Source: Aquabacterium sp. (GTDB lineage: Bacteria > Pseudomonadota > Gammaproteobacteria > Burkholderiales > Burkholderiaceae_C). Taken from it: DNA of 64,000 bases. The notes under the pieces were generated by a model, which did not search any database, was not told where the DNA came from, and worked only from the letters and a program-made list of their open reading frames with translations. The translations under genes and the position numbers were made by a program. The stretch covers positions 62,001 to 126,000 of the forward strand of contig NZ_JACPYU010000014.1 in NCBI RefSeq assembly GCF_016195855.1, read 5' to 3'. Each line of letters starts with the position of its first letter. Positions within the stretch are counted from its first letter, which is position 1. Below are positions 34,299 to 42,837 of this stretch, in pieces.

Positions 34299-36437
34299 TC
34301 AGGCGCTGGTGGCCAGCGACTCTCTGGGCGCGCGCAGCTTCCACCATGCCGCCATGTGCTCGGCAACGCGGTTGGCCGTCATGCCGTCCCAGAACTTGGG
34401 CAGGCGACCCTTCTTGCCACCACCGCGCAGGATCTCGGCAATCGCGCGGTGGATCAGGCTGCTGTTGCAGCCCACGGCGATGTTGGTGCCTTGTTCCACC
34501 GTGATGCGCCGCTCGGTGTAGTTGTGCAGCGTCAGGCAAGGCACGCCCATGATGGTGGCCTCTTCCTGAACGGTGGAGGAGTCCGTGAGGATGCAGGCTG
34601 CCGTGCCCACCAGGCCAATCATCTTGTAGTAAGGCACAACCGGCAGCAGGGCAAGGTTGCTTGAATCGACACCGGCCAGCAAGTTGTTCTGGGTGATCAA
34701 CTGGCGTGTGGTCTCGCTGGTCACCCAGATCAAGGGCAGATCGCGGCAGATCGATTTGAGGATGGCCACAAGGTCGGTCAGCGGCAGCAGCTGGCTGCCA
34801 ATCCCGTTGGCGGTCAGGTTGACCAGGGCGTAGCCATGCTTGTGCTTGAGGATGTCCGGCGACTGGCCAAACTGCCTGAGCGTGTACTTGGGCGGAGAGG
34901 CTTGCGGCAGCATGGCGCGGATGCTGTCCATCACCAGGTTGCCCACGAACTGCACGCGGTCCGCGGGGATGCCTTCTCGGGCCAGGTTGTCATGCGCCAC
35001 CCACTCGGACGTCAGCAGCAGGTCGGCCATGTGGTCGCACATCATGGCGTTGATCTCCTGAGTGCGTGTGCGATCAAAACTGCGCAGCCCCGCTTCCAGG
35101 TGAATGATGGGCAGGCCCTGGCGGTGAGCGGCCAGCGAGGCGGCCAGTGCTGCGTCGTCGCCACCTTGCACGATCACCGCAGCAGGGTTCACTTCGGCCA
35201 GCAGGTTGTCGAGTTGCCGCAAGGCGTCTGCAAACTGACCCACGTTGGAGCCAGGCGGCATGCGCAAGGTGTAGTCGGGTTCACGGATGCCCAGGTGCTC
35301 CTGCCAGTCCGCGCTCAGCTCAAACTGACCGGGTGCACTCAGCAGCAGCATTTTCAAAGTGGGCAGATCGCTGCGCGTGGCGAAGGCCTTTTGCAAGGCG
35401 GCTGCACGGACGCAGCCAGTGCGCGAACCCACAACGAGCAGGAACGCATGCGTCTTGGGGCCCCTGCTGGGCCGCGGTTGCAGCAACTCGTTGGTAAAGC
35501 GGGGTGCATCGGGCTGCTGGCTCACGCTGTCGGTGAGCGTGGGCACCATCACGGGCCGCAATGGCTCCTGCACGGGGGCTGCTGCGCTCGGGGTGGGGTC
35601 ACTGGTGCGCGAGGTGGTGGGCTCACCGATCTCGGCGCGGATCTCCATGGCAATGCGAGCCACATCCGTTGCCGTGATGGTGTTGCCCTCGGCCAGGAAG
35701 GTGGCCAGCAACAGGCGATTGCACAGCAGGTTGATGCGGCGTGGGATGCCCGAGGTCCATTGGTAGATCTCGTCGAACGCGTCGTCATCGAAATGAGGGT
35801 GGTCATGCCAGCCGACCTTCTTGAGCCGGTGCTCGATGTAGCGGCGTGTCTCATCCCGGTCCATCGGGCCGAGGTGGTAGGACGCGATCACGCGCTGGCG
35901 CAATTGCTCCAGGCTGCGCGACAGCAGCATGTCGCGCAATTCAGGCTGGCCGATCAAAAAGCTCTGCAGCAGCGCCTGGTTGCCGAACTGGAAGTTCGAC
36001 AGCATGCGCAACTCTTCGATGGCGTCGCGGCTCAGGTTCTGCGCCTCGTCGACGATCAGCACCGCGCGCTTGTTCTGCGTGGCCAGCAGGGTGAGGTAGG
36101 CCTCCAGCGTGGCGATGAGTTCCGCCTTGCTCTGGCCCTTGGGAGGGATGCCGAATGCCGTGATGGCCGAGCGCAGCAAGTCCCCGGCTTCGAGCTGGGT
36201 GCTCACCAGTTGGGCTGCCACAACCTTGTCGTTGTCGATGCCGTCCAGCAGCGTTCGCACCAGCGTGGTCTTGCCAGCGCCGATGTCACCAGTGACCACG
36301 ATGAAGCCTTCAGCCTGATACAGGCCGAACTTCAGGTAGGACAGGGCGCTGCTGTGCCCCCGGCTGTCAAAGAAGAAGCTGGGGTCCGGGTTGAGCAGAA
36401 ACGGCGCGCCCGTCAGGCCAAAGTAGGACTCATACAT
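34299..36437 (-). CDS. XrtA-type ATPase fused to UDP-GlcNAc 2-epimerase-like domain
   Basis: This single 712-residue frame joins two proteins. Residues 1-270 are an ExeA/TIGR03015-like AAA ATPase of exopolysaccharide loci: MYESYFGLTGAPFLLNPDP, Walker A GDIGAGKTT (50-58), Walker B AVLIVDEAQ (125-133), IPRRINLLCNRLLL. A Pro/Ser linker (about 272-328) leads to a WecB-like fold. That half keeps HLEAGLR (Glu448), QEIN (Glu461), TDSSTVQEEA (618-627) and TERRITVEQGT. The usual GTRPE start is GSRTG and the HRRE catalytic loop reads VNLTANG (539-545). So UDP-binding is plausible but epimerase activity is doubtful. It lies between the outer-membrane protein and GT4 genes. It could instead be two enzymes merged by stop loss. 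Confidence 0.85.
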   Translation of the reverse strand: MYESYFGLTGAPFLLNPDPSFFFDSRGHSSALSYLKFGLYQAEGFIVVTGDIGAGKTTLVRTLLDGIDNDKVVAAQLVSTQLEAGDLLRSAITAFGIPPKGQSKAELIATLEAYLTLLATQNKRAVLIVDEAQNLSRDAIEELRMLSNFQFGNQALLQSFLIGQPELRDMLLSRSLEQLRQRVIASYHLGPMDRDETRRYIEHRLKKVGWHDHPHFDDDAFDEIYQWTSGIPRRINLLCNRLLLATFLAEGNTITATDVARIAMEIRAEIGEPTTSRTSDPTPSAAAPVQEPLRPVMVPTLTDSVSQQPDAPRFTNELLQPRPSRGPKTHAFLLVVGSRTGCVRAAALQKAFATRSDLPTLKMLLLSAPGQFELSADWQEHLGIREPDYTLRMPPGSNVGQFADALRQLDNLLAEVNPAAVIVQGGDDAALAASLAAHRQGLPIIHLEAGLRSFDRTRTQEINAMMCDHMADLLLTSEWVAHDNLAREGIPADRVQFVGNLVMDSIRAMLPQASPPKYTLRQFGQSPDILKHKHGYALVNLTANGIGSQLLPLTDLVAILKSICRDLPLIWVTSETTRQLITQNNLLAGVDSSNLALLPVVPYYKMIGLVGTAACILTDSSTVQEEATIMGVPCLTLHNYTERRITVEQGTNIAVGCNSSLIHRAIAEILRGGGKKGRLPKFWDGMTANRVAEHMAAWWKLRAPRESLATSA

Positions 36438-36450
36438 CCTGGGTCATTTC

Positions 36451-37896
36451 CTAGAAGCGGTGCCCCAAGCCAACAAACACGGCGGATTCGCTGCTGGTGT
36501 TGATCGACGGGTTGTGTGTGAGTTGTCGCTTGATGCCCATCGTGGCGGTTGTGTCCGTCATGAGCTTGGTGCTCAGGCCGATCCGTGCGGTGAAGTCGCG
36601 TGACAGCGTCACGGCATCCGTCGCGGAGGTCAGTCCACGCGTCCAGCGCAGGCCGCCCGACAGGTTGCTCTGAGGGGTCAGTCTGTGGAGCACCTCTGTG
36701 TCAAAGAAGTATTCCTTGGTGCGTGGGGTGAGGGTGAGGGTGTTCTGGGCGAGCGGCGTGGTCCGGGTCAGGCCTGCGCTCACATTGAGGCTGTCGCGAC
36801 GCCCGGCAAACATCATTCGACCAGAAGTGGTGTCACGCGTTACTGTGCCAAAATTGTTGGCAGTGCTTGACGGAATCGCCACAGACTGTTGGGGTGTCGT
36901 GGCTTCCGCACTGCGCCTGGAGTAGATGCCGAACGTGGTCCATGGCGTTTTGCGAATGGCGTCAAGCTCCCATTCTTTGCCAAACACGCTGTGCTTGAGT
37001 GTGGCTTTGAGCTGGGTGCGTTCGTTGGGTTGCCACCGAAGCTGACCTCCGCGGATGGCGCCGGTGAAAGACTGTCCCTGCGATTGACTGGATTCTCGCC
37101 CCAGGATGGGGCCAAGGGCAAACTCCGGCGTCAGCGCATACAGGAGCGATGCCGATACCGTCTTGCGTGTCAGTGACGAGTTGGGCGAACTCGCACCTGT
37201 CGGGGCAAAGATCGGGCTTTTGCTGTAGCTGGCCTCCAGTGCATAGCCCAATCGAACGGGGCGGCGTTCCCAGCGCAGCAGGTGGTTGTCCTCTGCGCCG
37301 TTGTTCTCGACATTGCTGGCGCCGTTCGAGACGGAATGGATCCAGGTGCGCCTGGCTCGTGCCAGCAAAGATGACTCGTTGTCAAACTGCCTTGTGTAGA
37401 AGGGGCTCAGACTCAGTCGCGTGTTGGTGGTCGTGTCTGCCGTGTTGTTGGCACCCGGTGCCGTGCCCACCGAGGATGCGACCTGGTCTGCAGAGGCTGA
37501 CGCATCCAGGCCCGCTTCCTTGCGATAAAGATCAGTATGCAGATCAAGCTGGCCAGAAGGCAGAAGCTGGCTGGGCTGTGAACCATGCGTGTACTTGACC
37601 GAGGTGAAGCGCCATTGGCCTTCTGCGTGGGTATTGGCGCCCTTGGCATTGACGGCAACACCAGCCGACGCGCTCAGGATGACATCTTTTTTGGGTTGAC
37701 CACCGGTCGTTGCGCCGTTTGCATTGGTGGTGGCTGTGACCATCAGGTCAACCATGGGCTGGATCTGGGCTGTCGGTGCGGCGCCTTGCTGCGCAGGCTC
37801 CGGCGGCGGCATCTGTGCATAGGCAGGCAGGCAGCAGTGCAGCAGGCCTATTGTCAGGACCAGGCTTGCGCCCGTGTCACGGTGCATAGTAGCCAT
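36451..37896 (-). CDS. TIGR03016-type exopolysaccharide outer-membrane protein
   Basis: This 481-residue protein has a signal peptide (cleavage near AYA/QMPPP) and a body of alternating hydrophobic strands (VILSASAGVAVNAKG, RLGYALEASYSKS, TVSASLLYALTPEFALGPILG) ending in a terminal Phe (VFVGLGHRF), the mark of a beta-barrel. Size and locus fit the TIGR03016 PEP-CTERM-system-associated family, thought to help secrete polysaccharide. It overlaps the kinase gene by about 20 bases, or 11 if the ATG three codons in is used, and precedes the ATPase fusion by 13. Polymer specificity is unknown. Confidence 0.85.
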   Translation of the reverse strand: MATMHRDTGASLVLTIGLLHCCLPAYAQMPPPEPAQQGAAPTAQIQPMVDLMVTATTNANGATTGGQPKKDVILSASAGVAVNAKGANTHAEGQWRFTSVKYTHGSQPSQLLPSGQLDLHTDLYRKEAGLDASASADQVASSVGTAPGANNTADTTTNTRLSLSPFYTRQFDNESSLLARARRTWIHSVSNGASNVENNGAEDNHLLRWERRPVRLGYALEASYSKSPIFAPTGASSPNSSLTRKTVSASLLYALTPEFALGPILGRESSQSQGQSFTGAIRGGQLRWQPNERTQLKATLKHSVFGKEWELDAIRKTPWTTFGIYSRRSAEATTPQQSVAIPSSTANNFGTVTRDTTSGRMMFAGRRDSLNVSAGLTRTTPLAQNTLTLTPRTKEYFFDTEVLHRLTPQSNLSGGLRWTRGLTSATDAVTLSRDFTARIGLSTKLMTDTTATMGIKRQLTHNPSINTSSESAVFVGLGHRF

Positions 37897-38830
37897 AGGT
37901 GTTCTTGCCCTTGGGGCCCTGGTACTTGTTGAGCATGCTCAGCACCACCGGATGACTCTCAACCGTGGCAAATGCCTGTTGTACTGAGCTGGTAGGCGTC
38001 TTGCCTGATTCAACAACCATCACCACTTGACCCATGTGGGCAGCCAGTACGCGCGACTCTGTGGTCGACAGCAGTGGTGGCGTGTCAAAAATGATGACGC
38101 GGTCGGCGTACTTGCTCGCGAGTTCTTCCAGCAGATCATCCATCGCCGTGCTGGCCAGCAGTTCAGTGGAGCGCGAACTGGCGGTGCCAGCTGGCAGCAG
38201 CGTCAGCTTCGGGATGTTCGTCTTGAGCAGCACATCAGACAGGGCCATGCCTTTGCTGGACAGCAGATCCAGCAAACCTTTTTGCGAAGACACGCCCATG
38301 CGCTCAAGCACGGAGGGCCTCAGCACGTCGGCTTCCACGAGCAAGACGGTGTGGTCCAGCTCCATGGCAATGCTGACGGCCAGGTTGATCGCGGTTTGCG
38401 TCTTGCCCTCACCGGGGATGGCGCTGGTCACCATGATCAGATTGGCGCGGTGAGGGCGTACGGCGGTCTGCCCTCGCACGTTTTCCAGCAGCGGCCGTTT
38501 GATGATGCGGAACTCTTCTTCGAGTTGCGAGCGTGGCTCACCGGGCACCAGCAGATTCGAGCGCGACATACGGCGCAGATCCAGCTCGACTTCACGGCTG
38601 CGGCGATCCGGCAAGGCCGATGGCTCCGCCATGGTGGATGACGCCATGGGCGGCATGTCGGTTGCGAGCTGTGGGATGCGAATGGTCACCACGTCGCTCA
38701 TGTCTTCAGTGACCGCAGTGACGGGGGCTGGAGTGGGGGCGGGGACAGCATCTGGCTCGAAGGAGGAGATGTCCACGCCAGCGCGTCGCAGTTCTTCCAG
38801 TCTCTTGGCGGCGCGTTCAATTGTGCTCAT
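37877..38830 (-). CDS. Tyrosine autokinase of exopolysaccharide locus (TIGR03018-like)
   Basis: This 317-residue cytoplasmic BY-kinase has an N-terminal helix (STIERAAKRLEELRRAG), a Pro-rich linker, and a P-loop domain with Walker A SAIPGEGKTQTAINLA, Walker A' VLLVEADVLRPS, and Walker B RVIIFDTPPLL. The C-terminus ends in a Tyr cluster (NTYGYYAP) that is the expected autophosphorylation site. It works with the Wzz-like chain-length protein encoded immediately upstream to set polymer length or export. The ATG at MSTIERA lies 11 bases after that gene's stop; a TTG overlapping the stop is an alternative. Confidence 0.92.
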   Translation of the reverse strand: MSTIERAAKRLEELRRAGVDISSFEPDAVPAPTPAPVTAVTEDMSDVVTIRIPQLATDMPPMASSTMAEPSALPDRRSREVELDLRRMSRSNLLVPGEPRSQLEEEFRIIKRPLLENVRGQTAVRPHRANLIMVTSAIPGEGKTQTAINLAVSIAMELDHTVLLVEADVLRPSVLERMGVSSQKGLLDLLSSKGMALSDVLLKTNIPKLTLLPAGTASSRSTELLASTAMDDLLEELASKYADRVIIFDTPPLLSTTESRVLAAHMGQVVMVVESGKTPTSSVQQAFATVESHPVVLSMLNKYQGPKGKNTYGYYAP

Positions 38831-38841
38831 CTGATGGGCCC

Positions 38842-40392
38842 TCAAGGAAGAAGACGCTGGCTGACAACCACCAGCCAGGCGATGTTCACCAGGAAGAACG
38901 CCGCCACATTGATCATGAAGAGCCTGTTGCCTCTGTCAACGACGACACGCATGGTGGGGCCGATAACCATCGAGACACTGCCCAGAACCGGCCTTCCGCT
39001 GATCTCCTTGAGTTGCCTTGTGTCATTGACGGTGCCCATCAGTTGGCTGAGCGCCAATGTCGAGCCGGTACCCGCCGCTATCGCAGCCAGGATGGTCAGC
39101 AAGGCCATGACCATGCGACTGGGTTGCGCAGGCTTGGGTGACACGCGCGGCGGTTCAACCACGCGGAACTCTGCCACTTTGGTCGTCTGATCAATTTTTT
39201 CGCCCAGTGACGCGGACTCTCGGCGCGTGACCAGTTGCTCGTAGTTCTTGCGAACGACTTCGTAGTCCCGGTTGAGTTGAGCCAGCTCAGCTTCTACCTC
39301 GGGCATGCGCGACGCCAGTGAGCGGGATTCGGCCAGTTGAGACTGCTGCGCCGACACCTGGCCCCGCAAGGAGGCTACCTTGGCTTCTGCTTCAGCCAGG
39401 GCCACCCGGATACGCTGGAACACCGGGCTGGTGGGGGCGGGGCGCATCTTGCCGCCATTGGCGCGCAACTTGGCATCTGCTTCAACCTTGCGTTGCTGCT
39501 CCAGCTGAACGATGTTGCGCTTGACGGCAACCACGTCGGGGTGTTCGTCCGTGTAGCGGCGCATCAGGTCATCGAGCAAACGCTTTTGAGCGTCCAGGCG
39601 GGTCTCTGTCTCTGAAGACTGAACGCCCATGCCGGGGCCCATCGCCTCAACGGGAATGGTGGGATCCTCGTTAGCGAGTTCCTTGCGAAGGGCATCGCGA
39701 GATTGTTCTGCCGCCTGCAATTCAACGCGCAGGCGGTTGAGTTCCTCGGTCGTGTTCGACATGCGGGCAAAGAAGTCCTTGTCCGCCGTGCCAGTCAGGC
39801 CGAAGTTGCGCAGTTTGAAGTCCTTGACCCGATTCTCTGCCGCTGTGAGCTTGCTCTCGTAAACCTTGATCTGATCGTCCAGGAACTGGCGTGCCTGCTC
39901 CGAGTCGCGCTGCTTGTCCACGACCCCGGAGGTCACAAACAAAGACACCAGCTCCTCGACCACACGTTGGGCGCGCTGGACGTTGACGTCTCGGTATGTG
40001 ATGGAAAACAGATTGGCATTGCCGCTGGAGGTCACCTTGATCTCCTTGGTGTAGCGGTCGATCACCTTTTCCCGATCTGCGTCACTCAGCCCTTGCAAGC
40101 CCACACGAGGTGATGAGATCAGGCGCTCCATGTTGGGGCGGCTGATCAGCGTCCTGGCCAGCATGTTCACTTGTTGATCGACATCGGGCTGGAAGGCCAG
40201 CCCGGTCATCAGCGGTTTCAGCACGGTCTGGGTGTCGACAAATACCCGCGCTGACGCTTCATAGCGATCGCGCATGACCACAACCACAGCAGCACCCAGC
40301 AAGGCCACGATCCAAGCGACGGTCATGCCCAGCCAGCGACGCTGTTGCATCGCGGTCAGAATGCCTTGAACTTGTCGTAATACGTCGTCCAT
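38842..40392 (-). CDS. Polysaccharide chain-length determinant (TIGR03007/Wzz type)
   Basis: This 516-residue inner-membrane co-polymerase has TM1 at about 22-40 (MTVAWIVALLGAAVVVVM), a long periplasmic coiled-coil region (about 160-430), a Pro-rich segment EPPRVSPKPAQPSRM before TM2 and two C-terminal hydrophobic segments (about 428-450, 490-510). The signature FVDTQTVLKPLMTGLAFQPD is typical of the XrtA-locus type. It lacks the fused kinase domain, which is a separate gene right after it. It follows the export lipoprotein gene by 17 bases. Confidence 0.92.
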   Translation of the reverse strand: MDDVLRQVQGILTAMQQRRWLGMTVAWIVALLGAAVVVVMRDRYEASARVFVDTQTVLKPLMTGLAFQPDVDQQVNMLARTLISRPNMERLISSPRVGLQGLSDADREKVIDRYTKEIKVTSSGNANLFSITYRDVNVQRAQRVVEELVSLFVTSGVVDKQRDSEQARQFLDDQIKVYESKLTAAENRVKDFKLRNFGLTGTADKDFFARMSNTTEELNRLRVELQAAEQSRDALRKELANEDPTIPVEAMGPGMGVQSSETETRLDAQKRLLDDLMRRYTDEHPDVVAVKRNIVQLEQQRKVEADAKLRANGGKMRPAPTSPVFQRIRVALAEAEAKVASLRGQVSAQQSQLAESRSLASRMPEVEAELAQLNRDYEVVRKNYEQLVTRRESASLGEKIDQTTKVAEFRVVEPPRVSPKPAQPSRMVMALLTILAAIAAGTGSTLALSQLMGTVNDTRQLKEISGRPVLGSVSMVIGPTMRVVVDRGNRLFMINVAAFFLVNIAWLVVVSQRLLP

Positions 40393-40409
40393 AGAGTCGG
40401 TCGGTAAAC

Positions 40410-41042
40410 TCAGAACCAGCTTTGCGGGACGATGATGATGTCTCCCGGCTTGATGTCGATGTTGGCGGAGATGTCGCCACGCTTGAGCAGATCCTTGAGG
40501 CGAATGCTGTATTGCTTGCCCGACTCGGAGCCGCGAACCAGCACCGCACCATTGCCATCGGCGAAGTCGGTCAGGCCACCCACCTGGATCATGACGTCCA
40601 GCAGTGTCATGTTCTGGCGGAAGGGCACCGACTGGGGCTTGGCGGCCTCACCCACGATGCGGATTTGCTCAGTGCTCACGCCCTGAAAGTTGTTGACCAT
40701 GACCGTGACCACGGGCTCACGGATGTACTTGGCCAGCGCAGCCTCGATTTCACGAGACAGGTCGGCGGGCTGTCGGCCTGCGGCCACGATGTTTTCCACC
40801 AGTGGCAGCGAGATGCGGCCATCAGGGCGCACGGTCACCGTTGCAGACAGGTCGGGGTTGCGCCACACCACGATGTTGAGTTGGTCGAGGGCGCCAATTT
40901 TGTACAGTTGATCAGGGCTGGCTGCTTTGACGGGCGCGGCCGGGTAGCGGTCAAACGTGCCGCACGCACTCAGCCCCACCGTCAGGACGGCGGAGGCGGC
41001 CAGACGCAGAGCAGCACGCAGAAAATGGGCGGTTGATGGCAT
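40410..41042 (-). CDS. Polysaccharide export lipoprotein (Wza-like, TIGR03027)
   Basis: This 210-residue lipoprotein has a lipobox LSAC (Cys27) and one Poly_export domain (LYKIGALDQLNIVVWRNPDLSATVTVRPDGRISLPLVENIVAAG). SLBB-like segments follow (VNNFQGVSTEQIRIVGEA) and the terminal DIIIVPQSWF. Short export proteins of this kind form periplasmic/outer-membrane secretion channels with a separate outer-membrane partner, here probably the TIGR03016-like barrel. It is first in the operon with chain-length, kinase, barrel and ATPase genes. A structured inverted repeat lies just upstream. Confidence 0.93.
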   Translation of the reverse strand: MPSTAHFLRAALRLAASAVLTVGLSACGTFDRYPAAPVKAASPDQLYKIGALDQLNIVVWRNPDLSATVTVRPDGRISLPLVENIVAAGRQPADLSREIEAALAKYIREPVVTVMVNNFQGVSTEQIRIVGEAAKPQSVPFRQNMTLLDVMIQVGGLTDFADGNGAVLVRGSESGKQYSIRLKDLLKRGDISANIDIKPGDIIIVPQSWF

Positions 41043-41080
41043 GACTGACCCTTCCAGATTTCAAGCCTGATGTTTGAAGC

Positions 41081-41138
41081 GAAGTTGCCGCCTTGAGGGC
41101 TGGCTAGCCCGTAAGCATAGGGCTATTTCGGCAACTTC
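41081..41138. promoter_or_regulatory. Nested inverted repeat upstream of export operon
   Basis: A perfect 10-bp inverted repeat, GAAGTTGCCG and CGGCAACTTC, encloses 38 bases that themselves hold GGGCT/AGCCC and a second partly overlapping TAGCCC/GGGCTA pairing. The element starts 39 bases before the export lipoprotein ATG, so it lies in its leader. It could be a regulatory RNA structure, an operator or a terminator for the flippase gene. The alternate inner pairings are seen in the sequence; a switching function is inference. Confidence 0.45.
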
Positions 41139-41184
41139 GGGTGAGAACTGCTGCACCGAGTAACACCCCATTCGGGCGTGTTTT

Positions 41185-42735
41185 CTAATTGACTCGCTTG
41201 TGTTGCGCGCTCGTCAATCTCTGAACCAGCGCCTTTGCCGGCGCAGGTAATCTTTGGACCAATGGTTGCAGGTCTGCCAGGTCGTCCGCTGACCAGGCGC
41301 CCAGCCAAAACGTCAAAGGAATGTAGGCGACCACGAACAGGGCGCCACAGGCCAATTCCATGGCTGGCGCGTGCGTCCAAAACAGCAAGGGTGAAATCAA
41401 GGTGGCGGCCAGCACCGCGGCCAGGGCGAGCTTGCCCATGGGTTTGACGGGTAGATGGATGTCGCGCATGCTTCTTCGGATCTGCCACATCATGAGAAAC
41501 AGAATGGTCAGGCGGGTAATGGCGTGAGACAAAACGGCGCCTTTCAGGCCATATAAGGGCACCAGGGATGCGGACGTCACGACGCTGACGACAATCGACA
41601 TGATGGAAATCTGCGCCCAGAGTTTCTGGTTGTCTGTTGTGGACAGCAGTGCGCCAAAGGCGCCTTCCGCGAGCGTCAATCCGCCGATGAGGGTCATGAC
41701 ACGCAAGACATCCACGACCGGGCTGTATTTGCTGCCATACATCATCAATATGCCGGGTTCGGACCACAGCGTGCCCAGGCCGGCCATCAGCAGGCCCAGG
41801 AACGTGAAGTACTTCAGCGCCCTTGCCAGAATGGTGTTGACGCCGCGCACGCCCCCTTCGCCGTATGCGTGACTCATCAAGGGCATGAGCATGGTGGTCA
41901 GGGCGGAGGACAGCAGGTCAATGCCCCCACGGGTCAGCGCCGAGGAAATCGAGAAATAGCCCACCTCAGCCGGGCCAGTCAAAGAACTCAGCAACAGCGT
42001 TTCCATGGTCTTGTTGCTCAGCGTTGCCACCACCACCAGGACGATGGTCCACATCAGATGTGGTTTGAGACGGCTCAAGGTGTCTGCACGGCAGTTCGTG
42101 AGGCCCGGGGTGATGTCCTCTTTCTTGAAGAAATACCTCACCAGCAGCATATAAGAAACACTGATCAGTGCGAAAAATATGGCGAAACTGTTGAGCGACG
42201 CGTGGAAAAGGGCCAGAACGCCCGCGCCGATGGTGTAAACCAAAGTGATGATCATGTTTGACCATGATTCCACCGAGAATTTCTTGTAGCCCTTGGCAAT
42301 CGATATGTTGAACATATAGAAGGCCTTGCAGCTTACGCATACCGCAATGATCAACAAAAGCAGACCGGTGCTGCCAATCCAGCCTGCCGGTTTGAAAAAG
42401 ACTGTGGAGATTGAAAACAGAATCAATACAGCGACAACGCTGACAAATTGCTGTTTTCTCAACCAATAGTGAACGTTTCTTGCTTCGTCCTGTTCACCTC
42501 TGCCGGAGCACTCCGAGATGAATCTGATGCCTGAAATGCCCAGGCCATGGTTGCCAATGACGACAAGCAGCCCTGATAGCCATACGAGATAGGCGTACTG
42601 CCCATAGTCATGGGGGCCCAGGCTGCGCGCGATGATGATGCTGACAGCAAAGCCCAGCGCCGTCGTGACGTAGGTCGATGCGGCAATCAGTGCGGCTGCT
42701 CGGAGGTTGGATGTCGGTTTGGGCGTCGGGGGCAT
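41185..42735 (-). CDS. Wzx-type polysaccharide flippase
   Basis: This 516-residue membrane protein of the MOP/PST superfamily has about 12-14 helices. It begins in LRAAALIAASTYVTTALGFAVSIIIARSLGPHDYGQYAYLVW, the usual Wzx start, and has the second-half motif TLIGGLTLAEGAFGALLSTT. It should move undecaprenyl-linked repeat units from cytoplasm to periplasm. The start MPPTPKPTSN avoids an upstream stretch that overlaps the divergent acyltransferase gene. Codon use is more AT-rich than the flanking metabolism genes. It precedes the export operon on the same strand, with a 142-base gap. Confidence 0.9.
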   Translation of the reverse strand: MPPTPKPTSNLRAAALIAASTYVTTALGFAVSIIIARSLGPHDYGQYAYLVWLSGLLVVIGNHGLGISGIRFISECSGRGEQDEARNVHYWLRKQQFVSVVAVLILFSISTVFFKPAGWIGSTGLLLLIIAVCVSCKAFYMFNISIAKGYKKFSVESWSNMIITLVYTIGAGVLALFHASLNSFAIFFALISVSYMLLVRYFFKKEDITPGLTNCRADTLSRLKPHLMWTIVLVVVATLSNKTMETLLLSSLTGPAEVGYFSISSALTRGGIDLLSSALTTMLMPLMSHAYGEGGVRGVNTILARALKYFTFLGLLMAGLGTLWSEPGILMMYGSKYSPVVDVLRVMTLIGGLTLAEGAFGALLSTTDNQKLWAQISIMSIVVSVVTSASLVPLYGLKGAVLSHAITRLTILFLMMWQIRRSMRDIHLPVKPMGKLALAAVLAATLISPLLFWTHAPAMELACGALFVVAYIPLTFWLGAWSADDLADLQPLVQRLPAPAKALVQRLTSAQHKRVN

Positions 42736-42837
42736 GCGTGCGGCGCGCTGAGTGGCGGGTTTTCTGCTGCAGCGAAGAGGGTGTCTCGTTGTAGGATCGG
42801 CCCTGCCGACGTGTTTGCATTGTATAGGAGAGACTGG

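Noticed and set aside
33136-34539. A longer GT4 start that overlaps the fusion gene
   Set aside because: The extra N-terminal residues are His/Arg/Gln-rich shadow of the epimerase-like domain.
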